The notes under the pieces: generated by a model
Seen by the model: only the letters and a program-made list of their open reading frames with translations
The model's database searches: none
What the model was told of the DNA's origin: nothing
Translations under genes and position numbers: made by a program
In this document: positions 42,434 through 51,834 of the stretch, piece by piece
How positions within the stretch are numbered: position 1 is the first letter of the stretch
Layout: each line of letters begins with the position of its first letter
NCBI RefSeq assembly: GCF_003043945.1
Contig: NZ_PYXG01000002.1
Span: forward strand, 1-64,000
Direction of reading: 5' to 3'
Origin: Prevotella sp. oral taxon 376
GTDB lineage: Bacteria > Bacteroidota > Bacteroidia > Bacteroidales > Bacteroidaceae
Length of the DNA: 64,000 nt

Positions 42434-45118
42434 CTATTTCTTTTGAAGTTCTGCTATCGATAGTCTGAGGGCTGCTATTTTCTCTTCCGAATCTCCCTGT
42501 TTCTTACGCTCGCGTGCTACCACGGCCTCAGGTGCATGGGCCACGAAATTCTCATTGGCCAGCTTCTTTTTAATGCCGGCCAAGAAGCCTTCAAGGTGTT
42601 CCAATTCCTTCTGCTGTTTCTGGAGCTCAGCCTCAACATCAATCAGGTTGCCAACAGGAACCGCATATTCGTTGGTGCCTATCATAAAGGCACTGGCATC
42701 GGCGGTTTTTTCGCTGACGACTTCTATGGAATTGAGGTTTGCCATCTTGATGATGACGCTCTCGTAGGCCTCAGCGGCATTTTCACCGACAGCCTGTAGG
42801 ACAAGCGGCTCTTTCGGACCGATGTTTTTCTGGTTGCGCACCATGCGAACGCCGCCTATGACCTGCTTGACACTTTCCATGTCTTGACAGAGCTTCTTGT
42901 CGGCCTCTGTGGGCGCATGAAGGGTCAGCGTGGCCCTCATGATGCTTTCGCCGCCCTTTCGGTCGTAGATGTGCTGCCAGAGTTCCTCCGTGATGAACGG
43001 CATGAACGGATGCAGCATTTTGAGCAATGTGTCGAAAAAACGCAGGGTGGCTTCATAGGTCTGGAGGTCGATGGGCTTGCCGTATTCCGGCTTGATCATC
43101 TCAAGATACCAGCTGGAGAACTCGTCCCAGAAGAGCCGATATACTGTCATCAGCGCTTCGGAAATGCGATATTGCTTAAATTGTTCATCCAAGATCTCAT
43201 TGGTTTCCTTCAACTTTGCTTCAAACCAGCTGACGGCAATCTTGTTGGCTGCAGGTTGCTCGATGGCGGTCGTCTGCCATCCCTGAACAAGGCGGAAGGC
43301 ATTCCAGATCTTGTTGTTGAAGTTTCGCCCTTGCTCGCACAGGCTCTCGTCAAAAAGGATATCGTTGCCGGCAGGGGCGCTCAGCATCATTCCCATGCGC
43401 ACACCGTCGGCCCCGAACTTCTCGATGAGCTCGATAGGGTCGGGGGAGTTGCCCAGGCTCTTGCTCATCTTGCGCCCGAGCTTGTCGCGCACGATGCCCG
43501 TGAAGTAGACATGCTTGAACGGGAAAGTGCCTTTATACTCATATCCGGCCATAATCATGCGAGCTACCCAGAAAAAGATGATGTCCGGTCCGGTTACCAA
43601 GTCGGAGGTCGGATAATAGTATTTGATGTCCGCGTTATCCGGATGGTTGATGCCGTCGAACACAGAAATCGGCCACAACCATGAGGAGAACCATGTGTCC
43701 AGACAGTCGCTTTCCTGTTCCAGATCCTCCGCTTTCAATACGGGGTTCTGCCGTTGTGCTTCCTTCAGGGCCTCCTCCGCCGTCTCGGCCACTACGCAGG
43801 CGTTCTTTCCGTCGGCATCTTTGAAGTAGTAGGCAGGTATGCGATGCCCCCACCAGAGCTGTCGGCTGATACACCAGTCCTTGATGTTTTCCAGCCAATG
43901 GCGGTAAGTATTCTTGTATTTCTTGGGATAGAACTCGATTTCATCGTCCATGACAGGGCTCAACGCAATATCGGCAAAGTGTTGCATCTTTAGGAACCAC
44001 TGGGTGGAAAGCTTGGGTTCGATGGGTACATTGGTGCGCTCGGAAAATCCCACCTTGTTGTCATAGCCCTCCACCTTTTCCATCAATTCGGCTGCCTCAA
44101 GGTCTTTGGATATCTGCTCGCGCACCTCCATGCGGTCTTCTCCCACATAAAGTCCTGCTGCCTCGCTGATAGTCCCATTGTCATTAAAGATGTCAATGGT
44201 CGCCAATCCGTGTTTCAGACCCAGCGCATGATCGTTGACATCATGAGCCGGAGTAACTTTCAGGCAGCCCGTACCGAATTCTATATCTACATAATCATCC
44301 TCGATAACGGGAATCTCACGACCGATGAGGGGCACGATGACATGCTTTCCCTTAAGCCATGTGTTCTTAATGTCCTTGGGATTGATGCACATGGCGGTGT
44401 CTCCCATGATGGTTTCAGGGCGTGTGGTAGCAACGACGGCATAATAGCCTTTTTCGTCTTTGTGCATGATGTTGCTCTCGTCCGCCTGCGTACAGTCGTC
44501 CTCTACAACGCGATATTTCAGATAGAACAGCTTGGAATGCTCCTCTTTATAGATCACCTCTTCGTCCGAGAGTGCGGTCTGAGCCATAGGATCCCAGTTT
44601 ACCATTCGCACGCCACGATAGATATAGCCCTTGTTATATAAGTCGCAGAATACCTTGATGACGCTCTTGCTACGAGTTTCATCCATGGTAAACGCCGTGC
44701 GATCCCAGTCGCAGCTCGCGCCGAGCTTACGCAACTGCTTCAAGATAATGCCTCCGTGTTCATGGGTCCAGTCCCATGCGTGTTTGAGAAACTCATCGCG
44801 TGTAAGGTCTGTTTTCCTGATTCCCTGCTCCGCAAGTTTATTCACGACCTTTGCCTCGGTAGCAATGGAGGCATGGTCGGTGCCTGGAACCCAGCACGCA
44901 TTCTTGCCCTCCATTCGGGCACGACGAACAAGAATGTCCTGAATGGTATTGTTGAGCATATGTCCCATGTGCAGAACACCGGTTACATTAGGGGGCGGAA
45001 TAACCACCGTGTATGGCTCACGGCCATCGGGCTTGCTACTGAAAAGCCTATTGTCAAGCCAATATTGATACCATTTTGACTCTACCTCTTTAGGATCATA
45101 TTTACTCGCTAATTCCAT
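42434..45118 (-). CDS. valS: Valyl-tRNA synthetase
   Basis: 894 residues. HIGH-type motif [20 protein letters not shown] (residues 41-60), an editing domain ([27 protein letters not shown]), [17 protein letters not shown], the KMSKS motif [20 protein letters not shown] near residue 540, and a C-terminal coiled-coil tRNA arm ([20 protein letters not shown]). It charges tRNA-Val in the cytoplasm. Complete. Divergent from mazG. Confidence 0.97.
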   Translation of the reverse strand: MELASKYDPKEVESKWYQYWLDNRLFSSKPDGREPYTVVIPPPNVTGVLHMGHMLNNTIQDILVRRARMEGKNACWVPGTDHASIATEAKVVNKLAEQGIRKTDLTRDEFLKHAWDWTHEHGGIILKQLRKLGASCDWDRTAFTMDETRSKSVIKVFCDLYNKGYIYRGVRMVNWDPMAQTALSDEEVIYKEEHSKLFYLKYRVVEDDCTQADESNIMHKDEKGYYAVVATTRPETIMGDTAMCINPKDIKNTWLKGKHVIVPLIGREIPVIEDDYVDIEFGTGCLKVTPAHDVNDHALGLKHGLATIDIFNDNGTISEAAGLYVGEDRMEVREQISKDLEAAELMEKVEGYDNKVGFSERTNVPIEPKLSTQWFLKMQHFADIALSPVMDDEIEFYPKKYKNTYRHWLENIKDWCISRQLWWGHRIPAYYFKDADGKNACVVAETAEEALKEAQRQNPVLKAEDLEQESDCLDTWFSSWLWPISVFDGINHPDNADIKYYYPTSDLVTGPDIIFFWVARMIMAGYEYKGTFPFKHVYFTGIVRDKLGRKMSKSLGNSPDPIELIEKFGADGVRMGMMLSAPAGNDILFDESLCEQGRNFNNKIWNAFRLVQGWQTTAIEQPAANKIAVSWFEAKLKETNEILDEQFKQYRISEALMTVYRLFWDEFSSWYLEMIKPEYGKPIDLQTYEATLRFFDTLLKMLHPFMPFITEELWQHIYDRKGGESIMRATLTLHAPTEADKKLCQDMESVKQVIGGVRMVRNQKNIGPKEPLVLQAVGENAAEAYESVIIKMANLNSIEVVSEKTADASAFMIGTNEYAVPVGNLIDVEAELQKQQKELEHLEGFLAGIKKKLANENFVAHAPEAVVARERKKQGDSEEKIAALRLSIAELQKK

Positions 45119-45203
45119 ATATGTAAAAATCTGTTATCTTCCTCGTTGAGTTTCTATTTTATAAAAAACAGTGCAAAGTTACTAATTTTTCGTGGGAAAT
45201 GAT

Positions 45204-45211
45204 TATTTTTG
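45204..45211 (+). promoter_or_regulatory. -7 box of the mazG unit
   Basis: TATTTTTG, 20 nt before ATG 45231, which argues for that ATG and not for the GTG at 45225. Confidence 0.55.
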
Positions 45212-45230
45212 CAATAAATAAAATGTGGTT

Positions 45231-46052
45231 ATGCACACAAGAGAGGAAAAACTGGCAGCTTTCGGCCGCCTGCTTGATGTCCAGCATCGGTTGCGTAAGG
45301 AATGTCCTTGGGATAGAAAGCAGACTTTCGAGAGTCTTCGGCCAAACACGATAGAAGAGGTTTTTGAATTGGCAGACGCCCTGATAAAACATGATTTACA
45401 GGATGTGATGAAGGAGCTGGGGGATGTGATGGAGCATGTGATGTTCTATTCTATCCTCGGAGACGAAGAGGAAGAGTTCGACATAGCCGATGTCTGCGAT
45501 CATGAAGCCCGGAAGCTCATGTTTCGCCATCCGTTTATAGACTGGACGGGATGGCCCAACGCCCCAGAGGCGGATGTGCAAGAGAGGCCTGACGACGCGG
45601 CTGGCGTTGAGGCTACATGGGAGCAAATCAAGCAGAAGGAGAAGGACGGGAACAGAACCGTTCTTTCCGGTGTCCCTGAATCTCTTCCTTCTCTGATAAA
45701 GGCTTATCGCATACAAGATAAAGCCCGTAATGTGGGTTTTGACTGGGAGAAGAAAGAAGATGTATGGGATAAGGTGAGGGAAGAACTTGCAGAACTGGAA
45801 GCTGAACTTAAAAAGGAAGATAAGGAAAAATCTACAAAAGAGTTGGGAGACTTTATCTTCAGCGTCATTAATGCCGCGAGGTTATATCATCTGAATCCGG
45901 ATAATGCGCTGGAGCATACGAATCAGAAATTCATCCGTCGTTTCAACTATGTCGAAAAGAAATCGAAAGATATGGGTAAAGCATTGAAAGATATAACATT
46001 AGGCGACATGGATGAACTTTGGAATGAAGCAAAACAAATGGAAAAGAAATAG
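45231..46052 (+). CDS. mazG: Nucleoside triphosphate pyrophosphohydrolase MazG
   Basis: 273 residues with two MazG modules. First: LLDVQHRLRKECPWDRKQTF, IEEVFELADALIKHDLQDVM and KELGDVMEHVMFYSILGDEE. Second: REELAELEAELKKEDKEKST and KELGDFIFSVINAARLY. The EExxE...ExxD residues bind magnesium. It hydrolyses non-canonical NTPs to NMP and pyrophosphate. First gene of a unit with a lipoprotein gene and rnz. Confidence 0.94.
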   Translation: MHTREEKLAAFGRLLDVQHRLRKECPWDRKQTFESLRPNTIEEVFELADALIKHDLQDVMKELGDVMEHVMFYSILGDEEEEFDIADVCDHEARKLMFRHPFIDWTGWPNAPEADVQERPDDAAGVEATWEQIKQKEKDGNRTVLSGVPESLPSLIKAYRIQDKARNVGFDWEKKEDVWDKVREELAELEAELKKEDKEKSTKELGDFIFSVINAARLYHLNPDNALEHTNQKFIRRFNYVEKKSKDMGKALKDITLGDMDELWNEAKQMEKK

Positions 46053-46061
46053 ATATTAATT

Positions 46062-46631
46062 ATGAGGAAGGTCGGATATATAGTTGTCTTTATGACAGTC
46101 GTGGTGCTATTTGCAAGTTGTTTTGGTAACAAGACTAATAATCAGGCAACGGAAACGGACAGTATCGCCATGGAAGAAGATGCTTTTCCGGATAGTACAG
46201 TCTATGGCGTATGTGGTGAGGGCACATCCATGCATTCTCTGGAGTTGCTTACCGATGGTGGTGATACCCTTACTTACGAGGTACTGGATGAAGGTCCGGA
46301 GGAAAGCCTCGTGGTCGGCGGTCTGCTTGCCGGCGACCGTCTTGCCGTTGTCGGGTATGTAAATGAAGAGAAGGAACACATTGCCAGCAAGGTGATTAAT
46401 CTTACAACCTTACAGGGAAAGTGGATGAGCATAGACAAAAACTTTGAAATTCAGGAGGGAGGAATCGTTAAATCCAACATTAAGGCAGAGACGAATCCAT
46501 GGGTCTCTTGGAAGATTTATAATGGTCAATTGTTGCTGAATAAAGATACTTTCCAAATAGACGGACTGGGTGCCGATAGTCTTTATTTGGAAAATAAGCA
46601 GGGAATCTTCACATTCAAGCGACAAAAATAA
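46062..46631 (+). CDS. Lipocalin-like lipoprotein
   Basis: 189 residues. Signal MRKVGYIVVFMTVVVLFASC with lipobox FASC. The C-terminal 70 residues (LQGKWMSIDKNFEIQEGG, TNPWVSWKIYNGQLLLNKDT and LGADSLYLENKQGIFTFKRQ) look like the Bacteroidales lipocalin-type domain. A function in binding is possible; unknown. 9 nt after mazG and 18 nt before rnz. Confidence 0.75.
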   Translation: MRKVGYIVVFMTVVVLFASCFGNKTNNQATETDSIAMEEDAFPDSTVYGVCGEGTSMHSLELLTDGGDTLTYEVLDEGPEESLVVGGLLAGDRLAVVGYVNEEKEHIASKVINLTTLQGKWMSIDKNFEIQEGGIVKSNIKAETNPWVSWKIYNGQLLLNKDTFQIDGLGADSLYLENKQGIFTFKRQK

Positions 46632-46649
46632 AATGCCCGGACTTTGATA

Positions 46650-47567
46650 ATGGAACCGTTTAAGGTACATATTCTCGGCTGCGGAAGCGCTTTGCCGACT
46701 TTAAAACATTTCTCATCCTCGCAGGTTGTGGAACTTCGGAATAAGCTCTTTATGGTGGATTGCGGAGAGGGAACTCAAATCCAGCTGCGCAAAACGCGAC
46801 TCCGTTTTACTAAAGTCAGCTGTGTGTTTATTTCTCATCTCCATGGCGATCACTGCTTCGGGCTGATAGGTTTGATTTCTACATTTGGCATGTTGGGGCG
46901 TGCAACCCCTCTCCATGTCTATGCTCCCAAGGAGTTAGAACCGATGTTGCATGCTCAGATGGAAATGTTTTGTCATGGTCTTGAATTCGAGGTGGTATTC
47001 CATGCTGTTGATACGACAAAGAATCAGGTGATTTACGATGATAAAAGTCTTACCGTAGAGACAATCCCTCTTCTGCACCGGGTGCCGTGTTGCGGGTTCC
47101 TTTTCCGTGAAAAGCCGGGCCGTAGGCATATCCTCCGCGATATGATAGACTGCTATGAGATTCCCGTTAGTCAGATAGATAATATAAAAAACGGGATGGA
47201 TTGGACAGCTCCTGATGGCCGGATTATACCCAATAGCCGGCTGACGGCTGACCCGAACCCGTCCCGCAGTTATGCCTATTGTAGTGATACGCGCTATATC
47301 CCGTCGTTACATAAATTGGTAGAAGGCGTTAACTTGCTCTATCACGAGAGCACCTATGGCAAGGCTTGCGCAGAGAGGGCCAGGCTTTATTATCATAGTA
47401 CTGCTGAACAAGCGGCAATGGTAGCTCGGGATGCTCATGTCGGACAGTTGCTTTTAGGGCATTTTAGTGCAAGATACAATGATGAAGACCAGATCCTAAA
47501 TGAGGCTAAGGCATTGTTCCCCGATACTTATTTGGCTTGTGAAGGAAAGGATTTCAGTGTTAAATAA
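46650..47567 (+). CDS. rnz: Ribonuclease Z
   Basis: 305 residues from ATG 46650 (MEPFKVHILGCGSALPTLKH). The metallo-beta-lactamase motif is SHLHGDHCFGLIGLISTFGM (residues about 61-80), with later ligands in YCSDTRYIPSLHKLVEGVNL, YHESTYGK and LLLGHFSARYNDE. tRNA 3'-end processing. It lacks the flexible arm of the long form, as usual for bacterial RNase Z. Confidence 0.94.
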   Translation: MEPFKVHILGCGSALPTLKHFSSSQVVELRNKLFMVDCGEGTQIQLRKTRLRFTKVSCVFISHLHGDHCFGLIGLISTFGMLGRATPLHVYAPKELEPMLHAQMEMFCHGLEFEVVFHAVDTTKNQVIYDDKSLTVETIPLLHRVPCCGFLFREKPGRRHILRDMIDCYEIPVSQIDNIKNGMDWTAPDGRIIPNSRLTADPNPSRSYAYCSDTRYIPSLHKLVEGVNLLYHESTYGKACAERARLYYHSTAEQAAMVARDAHVGQLLLGHFSARYNDEDQILNEAKALFPDTYLACEGKDFSVK

Positions 47568-47622
47568 ACCTAAAAACGCAATAAAACGCATATGTGGAGG
47601 AGCCACTTTTGGAATTATTCTT

Positions 47623-47630
47623 TATTTTTG
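47623..47630 (+). promoter_or_regulatory. -7 box before the short secreted protein gene
   Basis: TATTTTTG, 22 nt before ATG 47652; no clear -33 element at normal spacing. Confidence 0.5.
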
Positions 47631-47651
47631 CAATACTAATATTGTACGCGT

Positions 47652-47960
47652 ATGGCAAAATATATACTTTCTATTCTTTTCTCCGTGATACTCTTAATGG
47701 GGCATCCTACAGAAATATATGCAAGCCCAGCCATCGAAATAGTTGATAATGATTTCAATACGATCACGATCACCTTGGCCGGTTCAGTGTTGAAAGTCAG
47801 TGGCGCCAATGGTCAGATGCTTCAGGTTTATAATGTCGCAGGAGTCAAGGTGATGAGTGTAAAGGTCGATGGCGACGAGAGGAATTATGACTTGAGTCTG
47901 CCCAAGGGCTGTTATATCGTGAAAGTAGGTAAGGTGGTTCGTAAGGTATCTATCCGTTAA
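47652..47960 (+). CDS. Short secreted protein, almost only a sorting-type domain
   Basis: 102 residues: a signal peptide (MAKYILSILFSVILLMGHPT, cleavage near IYA), then a single beta domain (VLKVSGANGQMLQVYNVAGV, KVMSVKVDGDERNYDLSLPK) with the end GCYIVKVGKVVRKVSIR. This is the sequence pattern of type IX C-terminal sorting domains, but with no cargo. It is 4 nt ahead of the L,D-transpeptidase gene, so it is probably co-transcribed. Confidence 0.72.
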   Translation: MAKYILSILFSVILLMGHPTEIYASPAIEIVDNDFNTITITLAGSVLKVSGANGQMLQVYNVAGVKVMSVKVDGDERNYDLSLPKGCYIVKVGKVVRKVSIR

Positions 47961-47964
47961 TACC

Positions 47965-49524
47965 TTGAAATTATCGAAGTTCTTTTTATCTATGGTCGCC
48001 GTGGCGGTTGTTTTTGTCTCATGCCGCCATCATGTCAACCATCCTTATCAGAACCTTACGCTTGACGGTTATTCCGATATGATGGTATCGGAATATAAAA
48101 TAAATTCGACAAAGATTCAAGAGGAAATTAACCGTCAGATTCATTCAGATGAGGATAGTCTTACTGCCGACTTCAGGGCTCGAAGCTATTATCTTCGCAA
48201 GAAGCCCTGGTTGTGGATTAATCGTATGGGTGTAGATGACAGGGCTGACACTTTGCTTTTCTTTCTCGATAGGATAGATGAATTGGGATTCTCCAAGTCA
48301 AAGTTCAAGGTTCAGAGGATAATGGGCGACTTGCGGCGGTTTCGCAATCTGGATTTTGATACATTAGATAACAAGATTGATAAAGTTTTGGGTCGTTTGG
48401 AATACAATCTGACGAAGGCATATCTTCGTTATGCTACAGGGCAGAGATTTGGCTTCATCAATCCTAAGTATGTTTTCAACAAGTTGGATGTGCATGACAG
48501 TGATAGTGTCAAAGTTTCTTATCGTGCCCTGTTTGCCATTCCCATGCAACATCCGAAGACTTCTTTCTTTGACGATGCTCTCAGAAAGGTCTATAATGAC
48601 AGTATCTCTGAGTTCCTGCATGCAATTCAGCCCCAGAGTTCATTGTATAATAGACTTCTTGCAAGGCTCAATAGTGCGGCGACCAAGGTAGCAGAAAAGC
48701 CAAAGATCATGGTAAACATGGAGCGTTGCAGATGGCGGCTGAACGAATATCCGCAGCAATATACCAAGTATGTCTTGGTGAATGTGCCCTCGTTCAGGCT
48801 CAAGGCTGTAGATGGAAATTCCGTTTTGGAGATGAGGATTGGCTGTGGTACTCTGGAAACGAAGACACCCTTATTGACCAGTCGCATTAAACGGATGGAT
48901 ATCAATCCGCAGTGGATCATTCCGAGGAGCATCATTGAAAAAAGTATTATCAACCATGCCGGCGACAGTAGTTATTTCTCCCGCCATCGTTATTTTGTCA
49001 GGGACAGGCGGACAGGCAAGGCTGTCTCGCTGAACAGGATATCGCGGGCCGTCCTGGAGGACCGTAATTTTCTGGTTATTCAAGAGGGGGGAGACGGCAA
49101 TTCGTTGGGCCGAATCATTTTTCGCTTTGATAACAGCTTCTCCATATATCTTCATGACACATCCTCCAAAGGAATGTTTTCGCGTGAAGACAGAGGGGTC
49201 TCGCATGGCTGTGTTCGTGTAGAGCGGCCGTTCGAGTTAGCAGTCTTCCTTCTCGGCGACAAGGATGAAAAAACGATCGGCCGTATCCATTATTCGATGC
49301 ATGCAGATGTTAGCAGTTTAGGCATGAACGGGAGAAAGGATATAAACAAGCCCGATACCTTGGACAAGCGCAAAGTCATAGGAACGGTTCCAGTAGAACC
49401 CGAGGTTCCTGTTTTCATTACATACTACACGCTTTACCCGAATGAGAAAGGAGAAATAGAGGAATTCAGCGATGTATATGGCTACGACAAAGTGATTTAT
49501 CGATATTTTGCGAATTATAGATGA
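47965..49524 (+). CDS. L,D-transpeptidase (YkuD) lipoprotein
   Basis: 519 residues from a TTG start (47965: KLSKFFLSMVAVAVVFVSC, lipobox VVFVSC). The N-terminal half (residues 40-230) is helical, as in YcbB-like enzymes with a scaffold domain. The YkuD domain (residues about 265-440) holds QYTKYVLVNVPSFRLKAVDG, and the catalytic motif in YLHDTSSKGMFSREDRGVSH then GCVRVERPFELAVFL. It forms 3-3 crosslinks or attaches lipoproteins to peptidoglycan. The stop overlaps the sigma factor start by 4 nt. Confidence 0.86.
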   Translation: MKLSKFFLSMVAVAVVFVSCRHHVNHPYQNLTLDGYSDMMVSEYKINSTKIQEEINRQIHSDEDSLTADFRARSYYLRKKPWLWINRMGVDDRADTLLFFLDRIDELGFSKSKFKVQRIMGDLRRFRNLDFDTLDNKIDKVLGRLEYNLTKAYLRYATGQRFGFINPKYVFNKLDVHDSDSVKVSYRALFAIPMQHPKTSFFDDALRKVYNDSISEFLHAIQPQSSLYNRLLARLNSAATKVAEKPKIMVNMERCRWRLNEYPQQYTKYVLVNVPSFRLKAVDGNSVLEMRIGCGTLETKTPLLTSRIKRMDINPQWIIPRSIIEKSIINHAGDSSYFSRHRYFVRDRRTGKAVSLNRISRAVLEDRNFLVIQEGGDGNSLGRIIFRFDNSFSIYLHDTSSKGMFSREDRGVSHGCVRVERPFELAVFLLGDKDEKTIGRIHYSMHADVSSLGMNGRKDINKPDTLDKRKVIGTVPVEPEVPVFITYYTLYPNEKGEIEEFSDVYGYDKVIYRYFANYR

Positions 49525-50066
49525 ATGCGAGCGACGACCAGCTAATGCTACTGCTGAAAGATCCTGCGACTTTGCGTCAGGGATTTGAGATGCTGGTACG
49601 CCAATACAGCGAACCTCTGTATTGGAAGATCCGTCATTTCGTGCTTATCCATGAGGACGCGAATGATGTTCTTCAGAACACTTTTATCAAGGCGTGGGTT
49701 AATTTGGATGGATTCAAGGGGGACGCAAAGATTTCCACTTGGCTTTATCGAATAGCTATCAACGAGTCTTTGGGGTTTCTGAGGAAGCAAAAGACCTCTA
49801 ATAAAATCAGTACTGATGGCGGTCAAGGAGTTGCTGACCGCCTGATGGCGGATGAGTATTTCGACGGAGACGAGACGCTGGCACAATTGCAGGAGGCCAT
49901 AGCCCGTCTTCCTGATGTACAGCGCACGGTCTTCAATTTGAGGTATTATGAGGAAATGAAGTATTCCGAGATAAGCAAGATTCTCAATACTTCGGAAGGC
50001 TCGCTGAAGGCAAGTTACCATATAGCAGTACAGAAGATTTCCGAATATTTTAAGCATAAGAATTAA
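49521..50066 (+). CDS. ECF RNA polymerase sigma factor
   Basis: 181 residues. Region 2: FEMLVRQYSEPLYWKIRHFV, then EDANDVLQNTFIKAWVNLDG and ISTWLYRIAINESLGFLRKQ. Region 4: LQEAIARLPDVQRTVFNLRY with YEEMKYSEISKILNTSEGSL. It is translated from an ATGA overlap with the L,D-transpeptidase gene. The next gene is a candidate membrane anti-sigma factor. Confidence 0.92.
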   Translation: MNASDDQLMLLLKDPATLRQGFEMLVRQYSEPLYWKIRHFVLIHEDANDVLQNTFIKAWVNLDGFKGDAKISTWLYRIAINESLGFLRKQKTSNKISTDGGQGVADRLMADEYFDGDETLAQLQEAIARLPDVQRTVFNLRYYEEMKYSEISKILNTSEGSLKASYHIAVQKISEYFKHKN

Positions 50067-50108
50067 ACCTTCTTAGTCCGATAGCGTCAAATAGATAAAA
50101 TAAAACAA

Positions 50109-50468
50109 ATGAACATAGACAAGGATGAACAGATCTTGAGGCAAAACTTTGGCAACAAGGCACCTTTCCGGGTGCCGGAAGGCTATTTTGAGGAATTTGC
50201 CGAACAACTGATGGCCCAGTTGCCGGCGCGGGAAACCAGAGTAGTTCCCATGCGCCCATGGTGGTGTCGCCATCGGGCATCGATGCTTGCCGCGGCCTGT
50301 ATCTGTGCCGCAGTCTTCAGCGTGGGCGTTTATCTTGGGTCTTTGGAGTCCCGACAGGCATCACTTGCCAGTGCTCCCGTTGAGAATGTTGATAACACGA
50401 TGGATGAAATAGCCGATTATGTCATGATGGACAATGAGGCGATCTATGCATCTCTTACAGATAATTAA
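50109..50468 (+). CDS. Single-span membrane protein, candidate anti-sigma factor
   Basis: 119 residues. N-terminal cytosolic part (MNIDKDEQILRQNFGNKAPF, RVPEGYFEEFAEQLMAQLPA), one membrane span (SMLAAACICAAVFSVGVYLG), and a short periplasmic acidic tail (NVDNTMDEIADYVMMDNEAI). The layout and position right after an ECF sigma gene suggest a regulator of it. It has no zinc-anti-sigma HxxxCxxC motif. Confidence 0.72.
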   Translation: MNIDKDEQILRQNFGNKAPFRVPEGYFEEFAEQLMAQLPARETRVVPMRPWWCRHRASMLAAACICAAVFSVGVYLGSLESRQASLASAPVENVDNTMDEIADYVMMDNEAIYASLTDN

Positions 50469-50490
50469 TAATATATTAGGATATAGGAAG

Positions 50491-50937
50491 TTGAAGAAAG
50501 TTGTAACAATATTCATGCTTTGGGTGTTCACGCTGAGTCTAAGTGCACAGCAGGAAGGTAGACACCGTTTTGATCCGAAGAAGTTTGAGGTCGAGATGGA
50601 GCAGTATATTACCCGGCAGGCCGCCCTTACTCCTGTTGAGGCAAGCAAGTTTTTCCCTCTTTATAGGGAGATGCAGAAGAAGCAAAGGGCGTGTTTCCAC
50701 GAGATGAAACGGTGCCGCCATGTCGACGCGAACGATATAGAAGCTTGCGGTAAGGCCGTGAGACGCATGGATGAGATTGACATTCAGATAAAAATGATTC
50801 AGCAGGAGTATCATCTTAAATTCATGAATGTGATCCCGGCAAACAAGGTCCTTGAGGTTATCAAGGCAGAGAACAGATTTCATCGTCAGGCCTTTAAGAA
50901 GGCAGCCGGTCGCCCAGCCCCTTCACAGGAGAATTGA
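50491..50937 (+). CDS. Periplasmic helical protein (Spy/CpxP-like layout)
   Basis: About 148 residues from TTG 50491 (KKVVTIFMLWVFTLSLSAQ, signal peptide). A mature helical domain follows: FEVEMEQYITRQAALTPVEA, SKFFPLYREMQKKQRACFHE, and IQIKMIQQEYHLKFMNVIPA, similar in layout to the Spy/CpxP periplasmic stress proteins. Starts further upstream (ATG 50434) would overlap the anti-sigma gene, so I prefer TTG; ATG 50515 is also possible. Probably a target or sensor for the adjacent sigma system. Confidence 0.7.
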   Translation: MKKVVTIFMLWVFTLSLSAQQEGRHRFDPKKFEVEMEQYITRQAALTPVEASKFFPLYREMQKKQRACFHEMKRCRHVDANDIEACGKAVRRMDEIDIQIKMIQQEYHLKFMNVIPANKVLEVIKAENRFHRQAFKKAAGRPAPSQEN

Positions 50938-50950
50938 TCTGGATCCTGAA

Positions 50951-50986
50951 AGGCTGTCGGAGTCAATGCTCCTAACAGCCTTTTTT
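50951..50986 (+). terminator. Terminator of the sigma unit
   Basis: AGGCTGT and ACAGCC pair, with inner GGAG/CTCC, followed by TTTTTT. It lies between convergent genes. Confidence 0.88.
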
Positions 50987-50994
50987 CCCTATTC

Positions 50995-51831
50995 TCAGGG
51001 ATTTTTTGCTTTCCTAAAACCGATTTTCTTATCCGTCAAGGTCTGTTTGTTCTCGGCATGAGACTTGAGTATGGTGTCAGGACTGATGTCTTTTACTTCT
51101 TTTCCTCTTAGCGTATCTCTTTTTGCGGAAGGTTTTATCTTGATACGATCTACCCTCATGCAGGATATTGGAATTGCTGTTGCTGATATCGGGGATTTCT
51201 GGCCGACAAGGATTTGGGGAGAGTGGTCTATTTTAGGGTTCTCTGCCGCCGGCTTTGGCTTCGGAAGGTGCTCCTTGATTCCGGCCAGCATGTTCCTTAT
51301 CTGCGCAATTCGTGGTGTCTGGTCTTTATCCTTGTACTTGAGATAGAGAGACAGGGCCTCATTGAAACAATCGTATGCCTGCTGCCAGTCGTTCCGGAAC
51401 ATGTGGCAGAATCCCAGCCTGTAAAGCGCGTCGGGCTTCTCGTTCTCATGGCAGACTTCCAGCATATTGCCATATAAGGGTGCGGCCGCGGCGAATTGCT
51501 TCATGTTGAAGTGGCTTTCGGCACAAGTCCAGTAGTAGATGGAGCGCTCATGGGGGGCGAAGTTCCTGAGTTCGGGAATCAGCGTGTCAAGCAGCCTGTA
51601 AGCCTTTTCGTAGTCCCATTCATAGTAATAGCATACTCCCAGATAGGCTCTGAAGCGAGGGTTCAGGCGATGCTGATGATCGAGCTTTTCAAGGAGCAGC
51701 ATGCATTCATGATACTTCTCTGTCTGAAAGTATTCAAGTGCCCTTCCCAGTTTCTCGCTGTCTGATGTCTGGGCTTGAAGCTTTCCAAGTGCGGCACATA
51801 GAATGATAGCTATGAGCAGAGCCTTCCTCAA
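50995..51831 (-). CDS. TPR-repeat periplasmic protein
   Basis: 278 residues. Signal peptide MRKALLIAIILCAALGKLQA. Residues 25-200 contain TPR helices (LGRALEYFQTEKYHECMLLL, AYLGVCYYYEWDYEKAYRLL, AAAPLYGNMLEVCHENEKPD, LYRLGFCHMFRNDWQQAYDC). The C-terminus is basic and Pro-rich. It probably acts as a scaffold. It ends the three-gene minus unit with the M64 peptidase and the GH73-LysM protein. Confidence 0.78.
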   Translation of the reverse strand: MRKALLIAIILCAALGKLQAQTSDSEKLGRALEYFQTEKYHECMLLLEKLDHQHRLNPRFRAYLGVCYYYEWDYEKAYRLLDTLIPELRNFAPHERSIYYWTCAESHFNMKQFAAAAPLYGNMLEVCHENEKPDALYRLGFCHMFRNDWQQAYDCFNEALSLYLKYKDKDQTPRIAQIRNMLAGIKEHLPKPKPAAENPKIDHSPQILVGQKSPISATAIPISCMRVDRIKIKPSAKRDTLRGKEVKDISPDTILKSHAENKQTLTDKKIGFRKAKNP

Positions 51832-51834
51832 TAC

